Shown: positions 35,191-44,730 of the stretch, in pieces
How the letters are laid out: every line of letters begins with the position of its first letter
How positions within the stretch are numbered: the first letter of the stretch is position 1
Source: Flavobacterium aeripolare
GTDB lineage: Bacteria; Bacteroidota; Bacteroidia; Flavobacteriales; Flavobacteriaceae
DNA length: 64,000 bases
NCBI RefSeq assembly: GCF_013294025.1
Contig: NZ_JABSNL010000001.1
Span: 103,997-167,996 of the forward strand
Direction of reading: 5' to 3'
Notes under the pieces: generated by a model
Told to the model about the DNA's origin: nothing
The model's input: only the letters and a program-made list of their open reading frames with translations
The model's database searches: none
Position numbers and translations under genes: made by a program

Positions 35191-36963
35191 ATGAATATAT
35201 ACCAATCAAACAAGGAGCAATTTGCTAAAGAATTACTCTCTATTAATAAAAAATATACCACTATAAGTTTTCTTAGATTATTAAGTATCGTCGTTTTTAT
35301 TGGTGCTTTATATCTTCATTTACAGCAAACGGAAACAATTTATATTGCACTAGAAATACTTTCTTTTGCCACTTTTATCCTTTTAATGCGCTACCATGCT
35401 AAACTTTCGATAAAAAGAAAGCTTACGGAGGCTTTAATCGAAATCAACGAAAACGAAAATCAATATCTTGAATCTGGTAGCTTGCATTTTGCTAACGGTG
35501 CTGTGTTTAATGATTTTCAACATCCTTATGCTTACGATTTGGATATTTTTGGAGATCATTCTTTATTCCAGAATATCAATCGTACGGCAACGTATGTGGG
35601 TAAAAAAACCTTAGCAAACCAGTTGTTGAGTGTATTACCAAACGAACAAATATTAGAAAATCAAGAGGCTATAGCGGAGTTAAGCGCTAAAATTGATTGG
35701 CGTCAAGAGTTTTTTGCTTACGCCAAAGTGACAAAGGATAATAAGTTGAGTTATGAGGCGCTACTTGCTTGGAGTAAATTCCCTAGCACTTCACTGCCTA
35801 AATGGACTGACATTGTTTCTTATGTGATGCCAGTATTATTTGTAGTGACATTATCGGCTTATTTTATTACTGCTAACAGTGTTTTTTTAACCTATTTAAC
35901 ATACATCTTTTTAATTAACCTAGCCATTCTAGGAACGTTCTTAAAGCGCATTCAAATCGAAATCGCAAATGCAGAGGATATTGATAAGGTAATTAGTCAG
36001 TATGCTTCTTTGATTGAGCAAATTGAAAAAGAGGAATTTAAGTCTAAAAAACTGATTGCCTTACAAGAAAAGTTGCGCTATAAGGACCGTACTGCGAGCG
36101 TGCATTTACACAAGCTTTCTTCTTTATTTTCGAATATGGATACCATAGGAAACTTGGTTGCAGCATCATTATTTAATGGTTCGTTCCTTTTTAATCTACA
36201 TGTTTTAAAGCGATTGCTAGCTTGGAAAGAAGAGCATGCAAGTGTTTTAGAATTGTGGCTTGAAGTGATTGGGGAGTTTGAAATGCTAAATAGTCTAGGG
36301 AATCTTTCTTACAATAATCCTTCTTTTGTTGTTCCAAATTTGAATAGCGAAGCCAAAATAGATTTTAAAAATTTAAGCCATCCTTTGCTTAATTCAAAAA
36401 GCAGGGTAGGGAATGATGCCTCATTTCATCCGCAGAGTTTCATGATCTTGACGGGCTCTAACATGTCGGGGAAAAGTACTTTTTTAAGAAGTTTAGGAAT
36501 TAATATGGTACTGTCAGGAATAGGATCTGTAGTTTGCGCTAGCGAAGCTAACGTGCATCCTTTACCTATTTTAGTATCGATGCGTTTGTCTGATTCGTTA
36601 TCTGATAGCGAATCGTACTTTTTTGCCGAAATCAAGCGACTTAAGTTGATTATGGATGCGCTAGAAGGACAGCCTGCATTTGTGTTACTTGACGAAATAT
36701 TGCGAGGTACCAACTCTGATGATAAGCGCAACGGAACAATTGAAGTGGTGAAGAAAGTGATTGCTAAAAAAGCTATTGGAGCTATTGCGACTCATGATAT
36801 TGAGGTGTGCTTAACTACGCATGAGTTTCCTGACACGCTAACAAATAAATGTTTTGAGGTCGAAATAGTGAATAATGATTTACATTTTGATTACAAACTT
36901 CGTGACGGGATTTGTAAAAATAAAAGTGCTACCTTCTTGATGAAAAAGATTGGTGTGATCTAA
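35191..36963 (+). CDS. Membrane-anchored MutS-like ATPase
   Basis: A 590-residue protein combining a membrane-inserted N-terminal half with the C-terminal ATPase of MutS. Two hydrophobic segments lie at about 22-70 and two more at about 205-255. The MutS V domain has Walker A GSNMSGKST near 421-429, the SDSLSDSESYFFAEIKRL signature and Walker B FVLLDEILRGTNSDD near 497. The mismatch-recognition and connector domains of true MutS are absent. Such proteins are conserved in Bacteroidetes without a proven role. It converges on dnaX with a 24-base gap. Confidence 0.85.
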   Translation: MNIYQSNKEQFAKELLSINKKYTTISFLRLLSIVVFIGALYLHLQQTETIYIALEILSFATFILLMRYHAKLSIKRKLTEALIEINENENQYLESGSLHFANGAVFNDFQHPYAYDLDIFGDHSLFQNINRTATYVGKKTLANQLLSVLPNEQILENQEAIAELSAKIDWRQEFFAYAKVTKDNKLSYEALLAWSKFPSTSLPKWTDIVSYVMPVLFVVTLSAYFITANSVFLTYLTYIFLINLAILGTFLKRIQIEIANAEDIDKVISQYASLIEQIEKEEFKSKKLIALQEKLRYKDRTASVHLHKLSSLFSNMDTIGNLVAASLFNGSFLFNLHVLKRLLAWKEEHASVLELWLEVIGEFEMLNSLGNLSYNNPSFVVPNLNSEAKIDFKNLSHPLLNSKSRVGNDASFHPQSFMILTGSNMSGKSTFLRSLGINMVLSGIGSVVCASEANVHPLPILVSMRLSDSLSDSESYFFAEIKRLKLIMDALEGQPAFVLLDEILRGTNSDDKRNGTIEVVKKVIAKKAIGAIATHDIEVCLTTHEFPDTLTNKCFEVEIVNNDLHFDYKLRDGICKNKSATFLMKKIGVI

Positions 36964-36987
36964 TAGTAAGATGCAGGCAATAAAATA

Positions 36988-37626
36988 TTAAGTAATATCT
37001 AATCCAAATGTTGTTCTCAATAGATCAATATTTGGATTTATTTCATGTAAACGGTTGTAGCGATCTTGGTCATTAAAGCTTCTTTTACTTTCAAAACTTT
37101 CATTCACAATTACTTCAATAGTAATATCGTGGTTGTGTAAATGACCACGTAAATGTCCTATTAAACCATTTTTCTGGCTTTCAAAATCTAGTTTCGAACC
37201 TTCATTTGGTAATTCGATACTAATCATTGTTCCTTTTAAAACAGGATCATTGATTAATAGTAACGACTCCATAATTTTGAATCCCTTAGCGCCTAATTTC
37301 TTAGCATAATTTGTCCACTGGATTTTCATTTCGGTATCAGTAAACGCTTCTGTGGGTAGGTTTTCTGTAGGTTTTACAAAATTCTTGCTGCTTTCTTCTA
37401 GTGCTTTTTTAGCTTTGATACTTCCTAATGAAAATGCCGAAACTTTTGGTCCGCTAAACGCTTCTTCCTTTTTAATAACAGGAGGAGGAGGGGCAGGGGT
37501 GGCCGTGGGAGCGGTAGCAACTTGAGTTACTTCAGGGGTAGGTGTAGGAGTTGTTTTGCTTACTTCGGCAATGGAATAATCGGGTTGCTTTCTAAAATAG
37601 GTAGGCGGAATTATAAAGGACTCAGC
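36988..37626 (-). CDS. dnaX: DnaX C-terminal (tau-specific) part, in the -1 frame
   Basis: The -1 frame is open from the base after the A10 run (37626) to a stop at 36988 and gives 212 residues. It begins ESFIIPPTYFRKQPDYS, passes a Pro/Thr-rich linker (TPTPTPE, APPPPV) and ends in a folded domain from about 37329 (MKIQWTNYAKKLGAKG to TFGLDIT). This is the usual C-terminus of flavobacterial DnaX. Joined to the first 357 residues it gives a normal tau of about 569 residues. It has no ribosome-binding start of its own at the frame junction, so expression needs the frameshift or slippage at 37627-37636. Confidence 0.75.
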   Translation of the reverse strand, partial: AESFIIPPTYFRKQPDYSIAEVSKTTPTPTPEVTQVATAPTATPAPPPPVIKKEEAFSGPKVSAFSLGSIKAKKALEESSKNFVKPTENLPTEAFTDTEMKIQWTNYAKKLGAKGFKIMESLLLINDPVLKGTMISIELPNEGSKLDFESQKNGLIGHLRGHLHNHDITIEVIVNESFESKRSFNDQDRYNRLHEINPNIDLLRTTFGLDIT

Positions 37627-38696
37627 TTTTTTTTTTCTCCATCATAATTGATAGAGGCAAGTTGCATTAAGCAAAGCTCAACGAGTAAGCGCTGGTTTTG
37701 ACTTAATTTGTATTTTAAATCACAGTCATTTGCAATTTCGATACCTTTTAATAAAAATTCTGTACTGCATTTTTGCGCTTGTACGCCATACATTTTTTGG
37801 GCTTGCTCACCTACTTCAAGTAATGTTAAGGTTGCAGGCGTTTTACTCACTAATAAATCTCTAAAATGCGAAGCTAAACCAGATACAAAATGATGTGCAT
37901 CAAAACCTTTGGCTAGGATGTCATTAAAAGCCATCAATAAATCTGGAATTTTATTTTCTAATAGTAATTCGGTAATGTTGATGTAGGTTTCGTAATCAAG
38001 TACATTTAAATTCTCAGTTACTGCTTGTCGCGTTAGATTAGTACCACAATAAGAAACTACTCTATCAAATATTGATAAAGCATCACGCATGGCACCATCA
38101 GCTTTTTGAGCGATAATGTGTAAAGCATCATCTTCAAACTGCACTCCTTGACTTGTAGCTACTTCTGCAAGATGCTCCTTAGCGTCTTTTACAGTGATTC
38201 GCTTAAAATCAAAAATCTGACAACGAGATAAAATAGTGGGGATGATTTTGTGTTTTTCGGTCGTAGCCAAAATAAAAATCGCATGTTTAGGCGGTTCTTC
38301 TAGTGTTTTTAAAAACGCGTTAAAAGCTGCCGAAGACAACATGTGCACCTCATCAATAATATACACTTTGTATTTACCGGTTTGTGGCGGGATACGAACT
38401 TGGTCAATTAGACTTCTAATATCATCAACAGAGTTGTTTGAAGCAGCATCTAATTCGAAAACATTAAAAGCAAAATCCTCATTAGGATCATCATAACCAG
38501 GTTGGTTTATTTTACGGGCAAGAATACGAGCACAGGTAGTTTTACCTACACCACGCGGACCTGTAAATAATAAAGCCGAAGCCAAATGATTACTCTCTAT
38601 AGCATTCAATAACGTATTAGTGATAGCTTTTTGCCCCACAACATCGTTAAATGTTTGCGGACGGTATTTGCGTGCTGATACTATAAATTGTTCCAT
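37611..38696 (-). CDS. dnaX: DNA polymerase III subunit gamma (DnaX, in-frame product)
   Basis: Clamp-loader ATPase of the replisome. The in-frame product has 361 residues, with Walker A GPRGVGKT (46-53), Walker B/DEAD-like DEVH (115-118), the SRC motif and the lid domain, which is gamma-sized. It ends four codons after an A10 run (KKKLSPL, then TAA), while a linker and C-terminal domain continue in the -1 frame. The four zinc-binding cysteines found after Walker A in most bacterial DnaX are absent, with NQPGYDDPNEDF in their place; this may be a lineage trait. Confidence 0.92.
   Translation of the reverse strand: MEQFIVSARKYRPQTFNDVVGQKAITNTLLNAIESNHLASALLFTGPRGVGKTTCARILARKINQPGYDDPNEDFAFNVFELDAASNNSVDDIRSLIDQVRIPPQTGKYKVYIIDEVHMLSSAAFNAFLKTLEEPPKHAIFILATTEKHKIIPTILSRCQIFDFKRITVKDAKEHLAEVATSQGVQFEDDALHIIAQKADGAMRDALSIFDRVVSYCGTNLTRQAVTENLNVLDYETYINITELLLENKIPDLLMAFNDILAKGFDAHHFVSGLASHFRDLLVSKTPATLTLLEVGEQAQKMYGVQAQKCSTEFLLKGIEIANDCDLKYKLSQNQRLLVELCLMQLASINYDGEKKKLSPL
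37627..37636 (-). promoter_or_regulatory. Slippery A10 run in dnaX (programmed -1 frameshift or transcriptional slippage)
   Basis: On the coding strand ten A residues end in the in-frame heptamer A AAA AAG, the same slippery sequence used in Escherichia coli dnaX. Frame 0 stops 4 codons later; the -1 frame continues for 212 residues. Here the long product needs the shift, the reverse of E. coli. A homopolymer sequencing error is the alternative. Confidence 0.65.
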
Positions 38697-38774
38697 AGAG
38701 TTTTATTCGAAAGCAAATATAGGCAATGCGATTAGATTTTGAAAACCTAAATTTAGATAATTATCAACTAAAAG

Positions 38775-38881
38775 AGACTGCTTGAAATATACCAATTAGC
38801 TTCAACTAGATAAGTCATTGCAGGCCAATAAATAACCGATTGTTACAAGGGTCACTGATTTGTTCTCATTTCAAGCAGTCT
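38775..38881. repeat. Long-span inverted repeat downstream of 38887 gene
   Basis: AGACTGCTTGAAAT (38775-38788) and ATTTCAAGCAGTCT (38868-38881) are perfect inverted copies 79 bases apart. The right arm sits just past the stop of the minus-strand gene at 38887, so it could end that transcript or bound a small RNA. Confidence 0.5.
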
Positions 38882-38886
38882 ACATT

Positions 38887-39183
38887 TTATTCTCTTTGCC
38901 TAATTTGAATGTCAATAAGTGCCCTCAGTGCATCTGTAATTGCGTTAGGAGTAAACCCTGAAACAAAGACTCCCTTTTGACCATTTTTAGGCTCGATTCC
39001 GTAAACGATCGCTTGATCGTCAGGGTTAGTAAATCCTTCATAGCGATAGACATGAACAATATTTATATCAAGCACATTTTGCACGATAAAGTCTTCATCT
39101 AAGTTGTAATCACGATCAAATCCCAATAATTTTAACTCTTCTAGCGCTTTTGATACAGAGGCATAGTGGTACTTAGTTTTCAT
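38887..39183 (-). CDS. Small conserved hypothetical protein, paralogue A
   Basis: A 98-residue cytoplasmic protein without signal peptide. It shares a clear alignment with the next gene upstream (39240-39551): [21 protein letters not shown]-x-x-x-P-x-D-x-A-x-VYGI and KGVFVSGF. The two are tandem duplicates on the same strand with a 56-base gap. No catalytic motif is recognised. Flavobacterial homologues are sometimes labelled phosphoribosylpyrophosphate synthetase, for which I see no support. Confidence 0.75.
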   Translation of the reverse strand: MKTKYHYASVSKALEELKLLGFDRDYNLDEDFIVQNVLDINIVHVYRYEGFTNPDDQAIVYGIEPKNGQKGVFVSGFTPNAITDALRALIDIQIRQRE

Positions 39184-39239
39184 AGCTGTGGCTGTTAATG
39201 GTTAGTATTTGTAGCCAATAAAGTCACTTAAATAGCAAT

Positions 39240-39551
39240 CTAAATGGCTCTTTTTCTTCCGTCTTTTGTACTTAGATTAATTAATATTTGTCCCGCTTCA
39301 CTAATCGAGTTAGCAGCAAAACCTGTTACAAAAACCCCCTTGCGACCTGTTGAACACTTGATACCGTAAACTGTTGCCTCATCTCCAGGATCAGTTTCAC
39401 CTTCGTATCTGTACACATGCTCAATTTCGTATTTCTGTGGATTTTTTACAATATCTTGTTCGTTAACATTAAAATCATAAGTAAATCCTTTTTCATGCAA
39501 ATCGTCTAATGCTTTTGAAACTGTGGCATAGTGGTACATTTTAATTTTCAT
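39240..39551 (-). CDS. Small conserved hypothetical protein, paralogue B
   Basis: A 103-residue paralogue of the 38887 protein, with the same YHYATVSKALDDLH opening, HVYRYEGETDPGDEATVYGI core and KGVFVTGFAANSISEA end. Conserved His, Tyr and Asp/Glu residues suggest a small binding protein, perhaps a dimer. It is divergent from the RNase P RNA gene. Function unknown. Confidence 0.75.
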   Translation of the reverse strand: MKIKMYHYATVSKALDDLHEKGFTYDFNVNEQDIVKNPQKYEIEHVYRYEGETDPGDEATVYGIKCSTGRKGVFVTGFAANSISEAGQILINLSTKDGRKRAI

Positions 39552-39673
39552 AAATAGTATATTAGAGGTTATAGCTTAAAGGTAAGTATTTTATAACGAA
39601 GTGCTTATAAAAGTGTTGTTAAAGTAAGTAGTAGTTTGTAGTAAAGGTGTAATAAATAATGTAGATTTGCGCA

Positions 39674-40006
39674 ACAGACCGCCTTATCGCTGTTTTGTTC
39701 CCAGTAACTATTGGGACGAGAGAGAGGAAAGTCCGGACACCATAGGGAAGCATAGCGGGTAACACCCGTCAGTTCTAATTTATTAGGGCTAGGACAAGTG
39801 CAACAGAAAGTATGTACAGGTAATGCTGTAGTGAAACCAGGTAAACTCTATGCGGTGAAATATCAAGTATATCAGCATTTAAGGGTTTCTCGCTCGTTGT
39901 TGAAGGGTAGATAGCTTGAGTCTCAAAGTAATTTGAGATCTAGATAAATGATAAGGGTCTCGATTTATCGAGATACAGAATCCGGCTTATAGGTCTGTTT
40001 TTTTTT
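39674..40006 (+). ncRNA. rnpB: RNase P RNA
   Basis: Catalytic RNA that trims tRNA 5' ends. ACAGACCGCC at the 5' end pairs with GGTCTG at 39992-39997 (helix P1). Between them are GAGGAAAGTCCGGAC, ACAGAAA, TGCGGTGAAA and ACAGAATCCGGCTTAT, all universal RNase P RNA landmarks in the right order. A run of T after 39997 ends the transcript. The 5' end is estimated from the P1 pairing. Confidence 0.95.
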
Positions 40007-40129
40007 ACTAATTTAATGCAATCTGATTTTGAAATCAAATACGAACCATTAAAAAGATAGGTAATAGTAAATACTTTAATTTACGTGACTTATTTTCTTG
40101 ATGGTTTTTTATTATCTAAAAAACAAAGT

Positions 40130-41065
40130 ATGAAGACAAGAATAGGTATTTTAGGAATGGGTGGAGTAGGTGGTTATTTTGGAGGCCTTTTGGCGAAAGC
40201 CTACCACAATTCAGAAACAGTTGAAATTGTATTTATAGCTAGAGGAAACACACTAGACACGATAGCAACATCTGGCTTGAAATTAATTACAGATGAAGGT
40301 GAAACAATTGTTTATCCAGCAGTTGTTGCTAGCGACGCAGAACAAATAGGGAAATTAGATTACTTAATTTGTGCTACAAAAACATACGATATTGAAAGCA
40401 GTCTAGAAACTCTTAGAAAAAGCATTACTAAAAATACCGTTATTCTACCTTTATATAATGGTGTTGATGCTCCAGAGCGAATTCGAACATTATATCCAGA
40501 TAACGAAGTGTTGTTGGGTTGTGTTTACATTGTAGCTATGATCGAAAGTCCCGCTGTGATTAAAAAAGTAGGGCCTATAGAGAAATTGTTTTTTGGATCT
40601 GATTCAGCAGCTATTTCTAAATTAAAAAGTTTGCAGGCTATTTTCGAAAAAGCAGCTATAGAAAGTACGTTATTAGAAAACATAGAAGCAAAAGTATGGG
40701 AGAAGTTCATCTTTATTTCGAGTTTAGCTTCTGCTACTTCTTATCTAGATGAGAATATAGGTGAAATAATAGCATCTAATTCTAGTAGAGCACTATTTGT
40801 AAATTTACTGCAAGAAATAACAATGCTAGCTGCAGTAAAAGGACTTGATTTACCAGGGGATATTACCATGAAAACCATCAATCAATTAGAGAAAATGCCA
40901 CATAGTGCAACCTCTTCAATGCATAGAGATGTGCAGGCGGGACGTAATTTTGAACTGGCTTCCCTTACAGAGTTTGTTGTAAATGAAGGAATAAAATACG
41001 AAGTTGACATGCCTAATTACGAAAAAGTATTTAATAAATTAAAAATGCAGCTTCCTGCAAACTAG
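40130..41065 (+). CDS. panE: 2-dehydropantoate 2-reductase (ketopantoate reductase)
   Basis: NADPH-dependent enzyme of pantothenate synthesis, about 311 residues from ATG at 40130; a longer frame from a GTG at 40085 adds an unlikely N-terminus. The Rossmann motif GILGMGGVGGYFGG lies at the very start, and the C-terminal helical ApbA domain includes the conserved KVWEKFIF lysine region and SSMHRDVQAGR substrate loop. Ketopantoate is made from the valine precursor produced by the ilv operon further on, but the genes are not contiguous. Other ketoacid reductases of this fold cannot be excluded. Confidence 0.88.
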   Translation: MKTRIGILGMGGVGGYFGGLLAKAYHNSETVEIVFIARGNTLDTIATSGLKLITDEGETIVYPAVVASDAEQIGKLDYLICATKTYDIESSLETLRKSITKNTVILPLYNGVDAPERIRTLYPDNEVLLGCVYIVAMIESPAVIKKVGPIEKLFFGSDSAAISKLKSLQAIFEKAAIESTLLENIEAKVWEKFIFISSLASATSYLDENIGEIIASNSSRALFVNLLQEITMLAAVKGLDLPGDITMKTINQLEKMPHSATSSMHRDVQAGRNFELASLTEFVVNEGIKYEVDMPNYEKVFNKLKMQLPAN

Positions 41066-41182
41066 TTATTTATTCTTTTTATTCTGGTTATTTTTCTTAA
41101 TAATATTGTTAATTTATTAGGATTTTTATAGTACGTTTGTTAATAGTAAATTTAGCTGTAACGTAATCCAGGATTGGTAAAA

Positions 41183-41722
41183 ATGAAAAATAAAATATGT
41201 CTGTTATTAAGCTTAGCTGCAATAGGTAGTTTGCAAGCTCAAGAAATTCCATCAGTGGTTAAAAACCAATTTATGGTTAATGTCTTAGTACCTGGCTTTG
41301 TCTACGAGCATGGTTTTGATACAAAAAACACCTTATATTCTGAGGTAAGTGTTGGTGTGGGCTATAGAAGTAATGATTTTTCTGGAGAAAGATGGGATTT
41401 CTATCCTGTAATCAATGAGCAATTTCGTCATTATTACAACTTAGAAAAAAGAGCTAAGAAAGGTAAAGTAACAAGCCATAATTCTGGTGGTTACTATGCT
41501 TTAACAGGAAGTTACGTTTTTCAATCGATCGCTACTAAAAATGACTACTACAGTAAAACAATTCCTTCTCTCACAGTTGGTCCAGTTTGGGGATTTGAAC
41601 GCACCTATAGCCGTAAATTTAACTTGGGTTTAAATCTAGGTTTGGGCGTCAACATAGATAAATACGATACAGAAGTTGTTCCTATACTTAACTTTTCGCT
41701 AGGATGGGTTTTGGGTAAATAA
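41183..41722 (+). CDS. Exported beta-barrel-like hypothetical protein
   Basis: About 179 residues from ATG at 41183 (an upstream TTG is less likely). The signal peptide ends near residue 19 (LQAQ). The rest shows alternating strands with aromatic girdles and ends LGWVLGK, like a small outer-membrane barrel. No family was recognised. It converges on the 41802 gene over a shared terminator. Confidence 0.65.
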   Translation: MKNKICLLLSLAAIGSLQAQEIPSVVKNQFMVNVLVPGFVYEHGFDTKNTLYSEVSVGVGYRSNDFSGERWDFYPVINEQFRHYYNLEKRAKKGKVTSHNSGGYYALTGSYVFQSIATKNDYYSKTIPSLTVGPVWGFERTYSRKFNLGLNLGLGVNIDKYDTEVVPILNFSLGWVLGK

Positions 41723-41762
41723 AAAGAAAACTATAAGAGCGATAGTAGGATATAGAAGTGTA

Positions 41763-41798
41763 AAAAGCCCGTCTGGATTTCATTCTAGACGGGCTTTT
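41763..41798. terminator. Bidirectional terminator
   Basis: AAAAGCCCGTCTGGA (41763-41777) pairs with TCTAGACGGGCTTTT (41784-41798), with one G-U pair, between convergent genes. The A and T ends serve both strands. Confidence 0.9.
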
Positions 41799-41801
41799 AC
41801 T

Positions 41802-43346
41802 TTATCTATTAGTTGCTTGTGCTTTCTCATGCATGATATCAGCAATTTTTCTATTTTCGATTTTGCTTTCGAGCCACGAAATTATATCTAAGTATAAAAA
41901 GGCTCTTTTTTCATAGGTGTTTTTCTCTAACTCAATAAAGCGAGCACGCATTTTCACAAATTCTTTCTTAATGTCAGCAGGGTATAGCGAGTTTAAGTTC
42001 TTTAAAAAACGAATAATCTCCTTTTGTACTTCATGTAAATCATTCATTTTTATTAAAAACTTATAAGTGCTTTTAAGTTGGGATTCAAGATTAAAATCTT
42101 TCCCCATTTCGTAATGAACTATTAAATAAAGTAGCCTTGCAAAACACATTAAATCCTCGCGCATGCTTAGGTTCTTATTGTTTATAATCTTCTCTAAATA
42201 AAAGATTGATTCTGCGTGTTTTTCGGTACCAAAATAGATACATGCAATTTTATAATAAAATAACATCTCATGATGCTCGTCTAAATGCTCACTGTGTAAT
42301 TTTATTTTATGTAAGATTTCTGGAATCAGGTATTCACTTTCGCTAAAAGTACCCTCTAGAATATGGTAATTTAATTTGTTGTTATATAGGTATAAAAATG
42401 ACAGTGAAGCAATGTTATCATTAGCAGGAAACTTACTGTCATTGATGGTTTCTTCTAGCTTAAAAAGGTATTTCTTAAAATTAGATTTGTACTTAAGCAT
42501 GAATAATGACTCTAGTAAATAGTGATTCCCTTTTAGAAAAAACACTGGATTTAGATAGATCATGTTGGGATTATCATAGAATAAAGTTACCCATTTATAC
42601 GCATATTTATAACTAGCTAAAAAGTCTTGAACTAAGAAGCTGTGCCATAAATTCACATTGTAAAACCAATATTTTTCTCGAAAGCCAAACTTACTTTCAT
42701 CAAATTTTGCAATATGCTTTGTGAAATATTCATCGATATACTGAAACTCCTCATCTGTTTTAACGTATCCTGTTTTAAGCATGATACCGTACAATTGCAG
42801 CGACAAGTTAGATAGTTTACTCGAAATAGTGTTGCGATAATTCAACTCTTTTGCTTGCACAACAAGTTCGTCAGCGCGTCCTTGAATACTGCGTGTAATG
42901 TACTGCGATTCGATTAGTTTTTCGAACTCCACAATTTCAAAAGCCATGTATTTCTCATCATTCTCTAAAGCTTGAATTTTGGTTTTATCTAGCACCTTCA
43001 AACTTTGCTTATAGAGTCCTTTATTATATAAGATGCTGGCAAAATCGATTTGCTCTCTTAATTGGTATCGAATGTTCTGACTAGGGATGTTCAAACGAAT
43101 GCTTACTAAAATTTGCTTGTATAAATACGATTTCAAATTTGATAACTGCACTTTCTTAATCGCACCACTTTTTAAAATTATTTTCTCGTCATAAGTCTCT
43201 GACTTATCTAAAATATTAAACAATTCAATGAACTTCGTATTCGAACTCGTTTCTAATCGGCTGGCAAATATCTTGAATTGTCGCTTTTCTGACTTAGAAA
43301 GGGATTTAATTAATACAAATAAAAAATCTTTTTGATGGTTAGCCAT
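41802..43346 (-). CDS. Conserved hypothetical all-helical protein
   Basis: A 514-residue protein with no signal peptide or membrane segment. It is rich in Lys, Leu, Tyr and Phe and appears almost wholly helical, with repeating helix pairs of TPR-like length (KQSLKVLDKTK, SIFYLEKIINNK). The opening HQKDFLFVLIKSLSKSEKRQFKIF is characteristic of a Flavobacteriaceae protein of unknown role. It is divergent from leuA over about 150 bases. Confidence 0.7.
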   Translation of the reverse strand: MANHQKDFLFVLIKSLSKSEKRQFKIFASRLETSSNTKFIELFNILDKSETYDEKIILKSGAIKKVQLSNLKSYLYKQILVSIRLNIPSQNIRYQLREQIDFASILYNKGLYKQSLKVLDKTKIQALENDEKYMAFEIVEFEKLIESQYITRSIQGRADELVVQAKELNYRNTISSKLSNLSLQLYGIMLKTGYVKTDEEFQYIDEYFTKHIAKFDESKFGFREKYWFYNVNLWHSFLVQDFLASYKYAYKWVTLFYDNPNMIYLNPVFFLKGNHYLLESLFMLKYKSNFKKYLFKLEETINDSKFPANDNIASLSFLYLYNNKLNYHILEGTFSESEYLIPEILHKIKLHSEHLDEHHEMLFYYKIACIYFGTEKHAESIFYLEKIINNKNLSMREDLMCFARLLYLIVHYEMGKDFNLESQLKSTYKFLIKMNDLHEVQKEIIRFLKNLNSLYPADIKKEFVKMRARFIELEKNTYEKRAFLYLDIISWLESKIENRKIADIMHEKAQATNR

Positions 43347-43415
43347 TGTAAAATAGTAAAGCTTAAATTGTTGTAAATCAATAACTTGTGTCTTTATAAT
43401 TTGCTTTATAAGCAG

Positions 43416-43423
43416 TATATTTG
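43416..43423 (+). promoter_or_regulatory. Bacteroidetes -7 element upstream of leuA
   Basis: TATATTTG fits TAnnTTTG exactly. Transcription would begin near 43430, just before the leader reading frame at 43442. No well-spaced -33 TTG is evident. Confidence 0.45.
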
Positions 43424-43441
43424 CTAGTATTTGGTTTTAAT

Positions 43442-44664
<1,223 letters not shown>

Positions 44665-44730
44665 CTGTTTGCATTAGATCGAATAACACAACTAATTATT
44701 TTTTCTAATTGATTATTAATAGCGAGAGAT

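Noticed and set aside
37611..38696. dnaX considered as a simple pseudogene
   Set aside because: Both frames are intact up to the A10 run, the downstream frame has no stops, and the junction is an exact known slippery heptamer, so a frameshift or a single-base sequencing error is more likely than decay.
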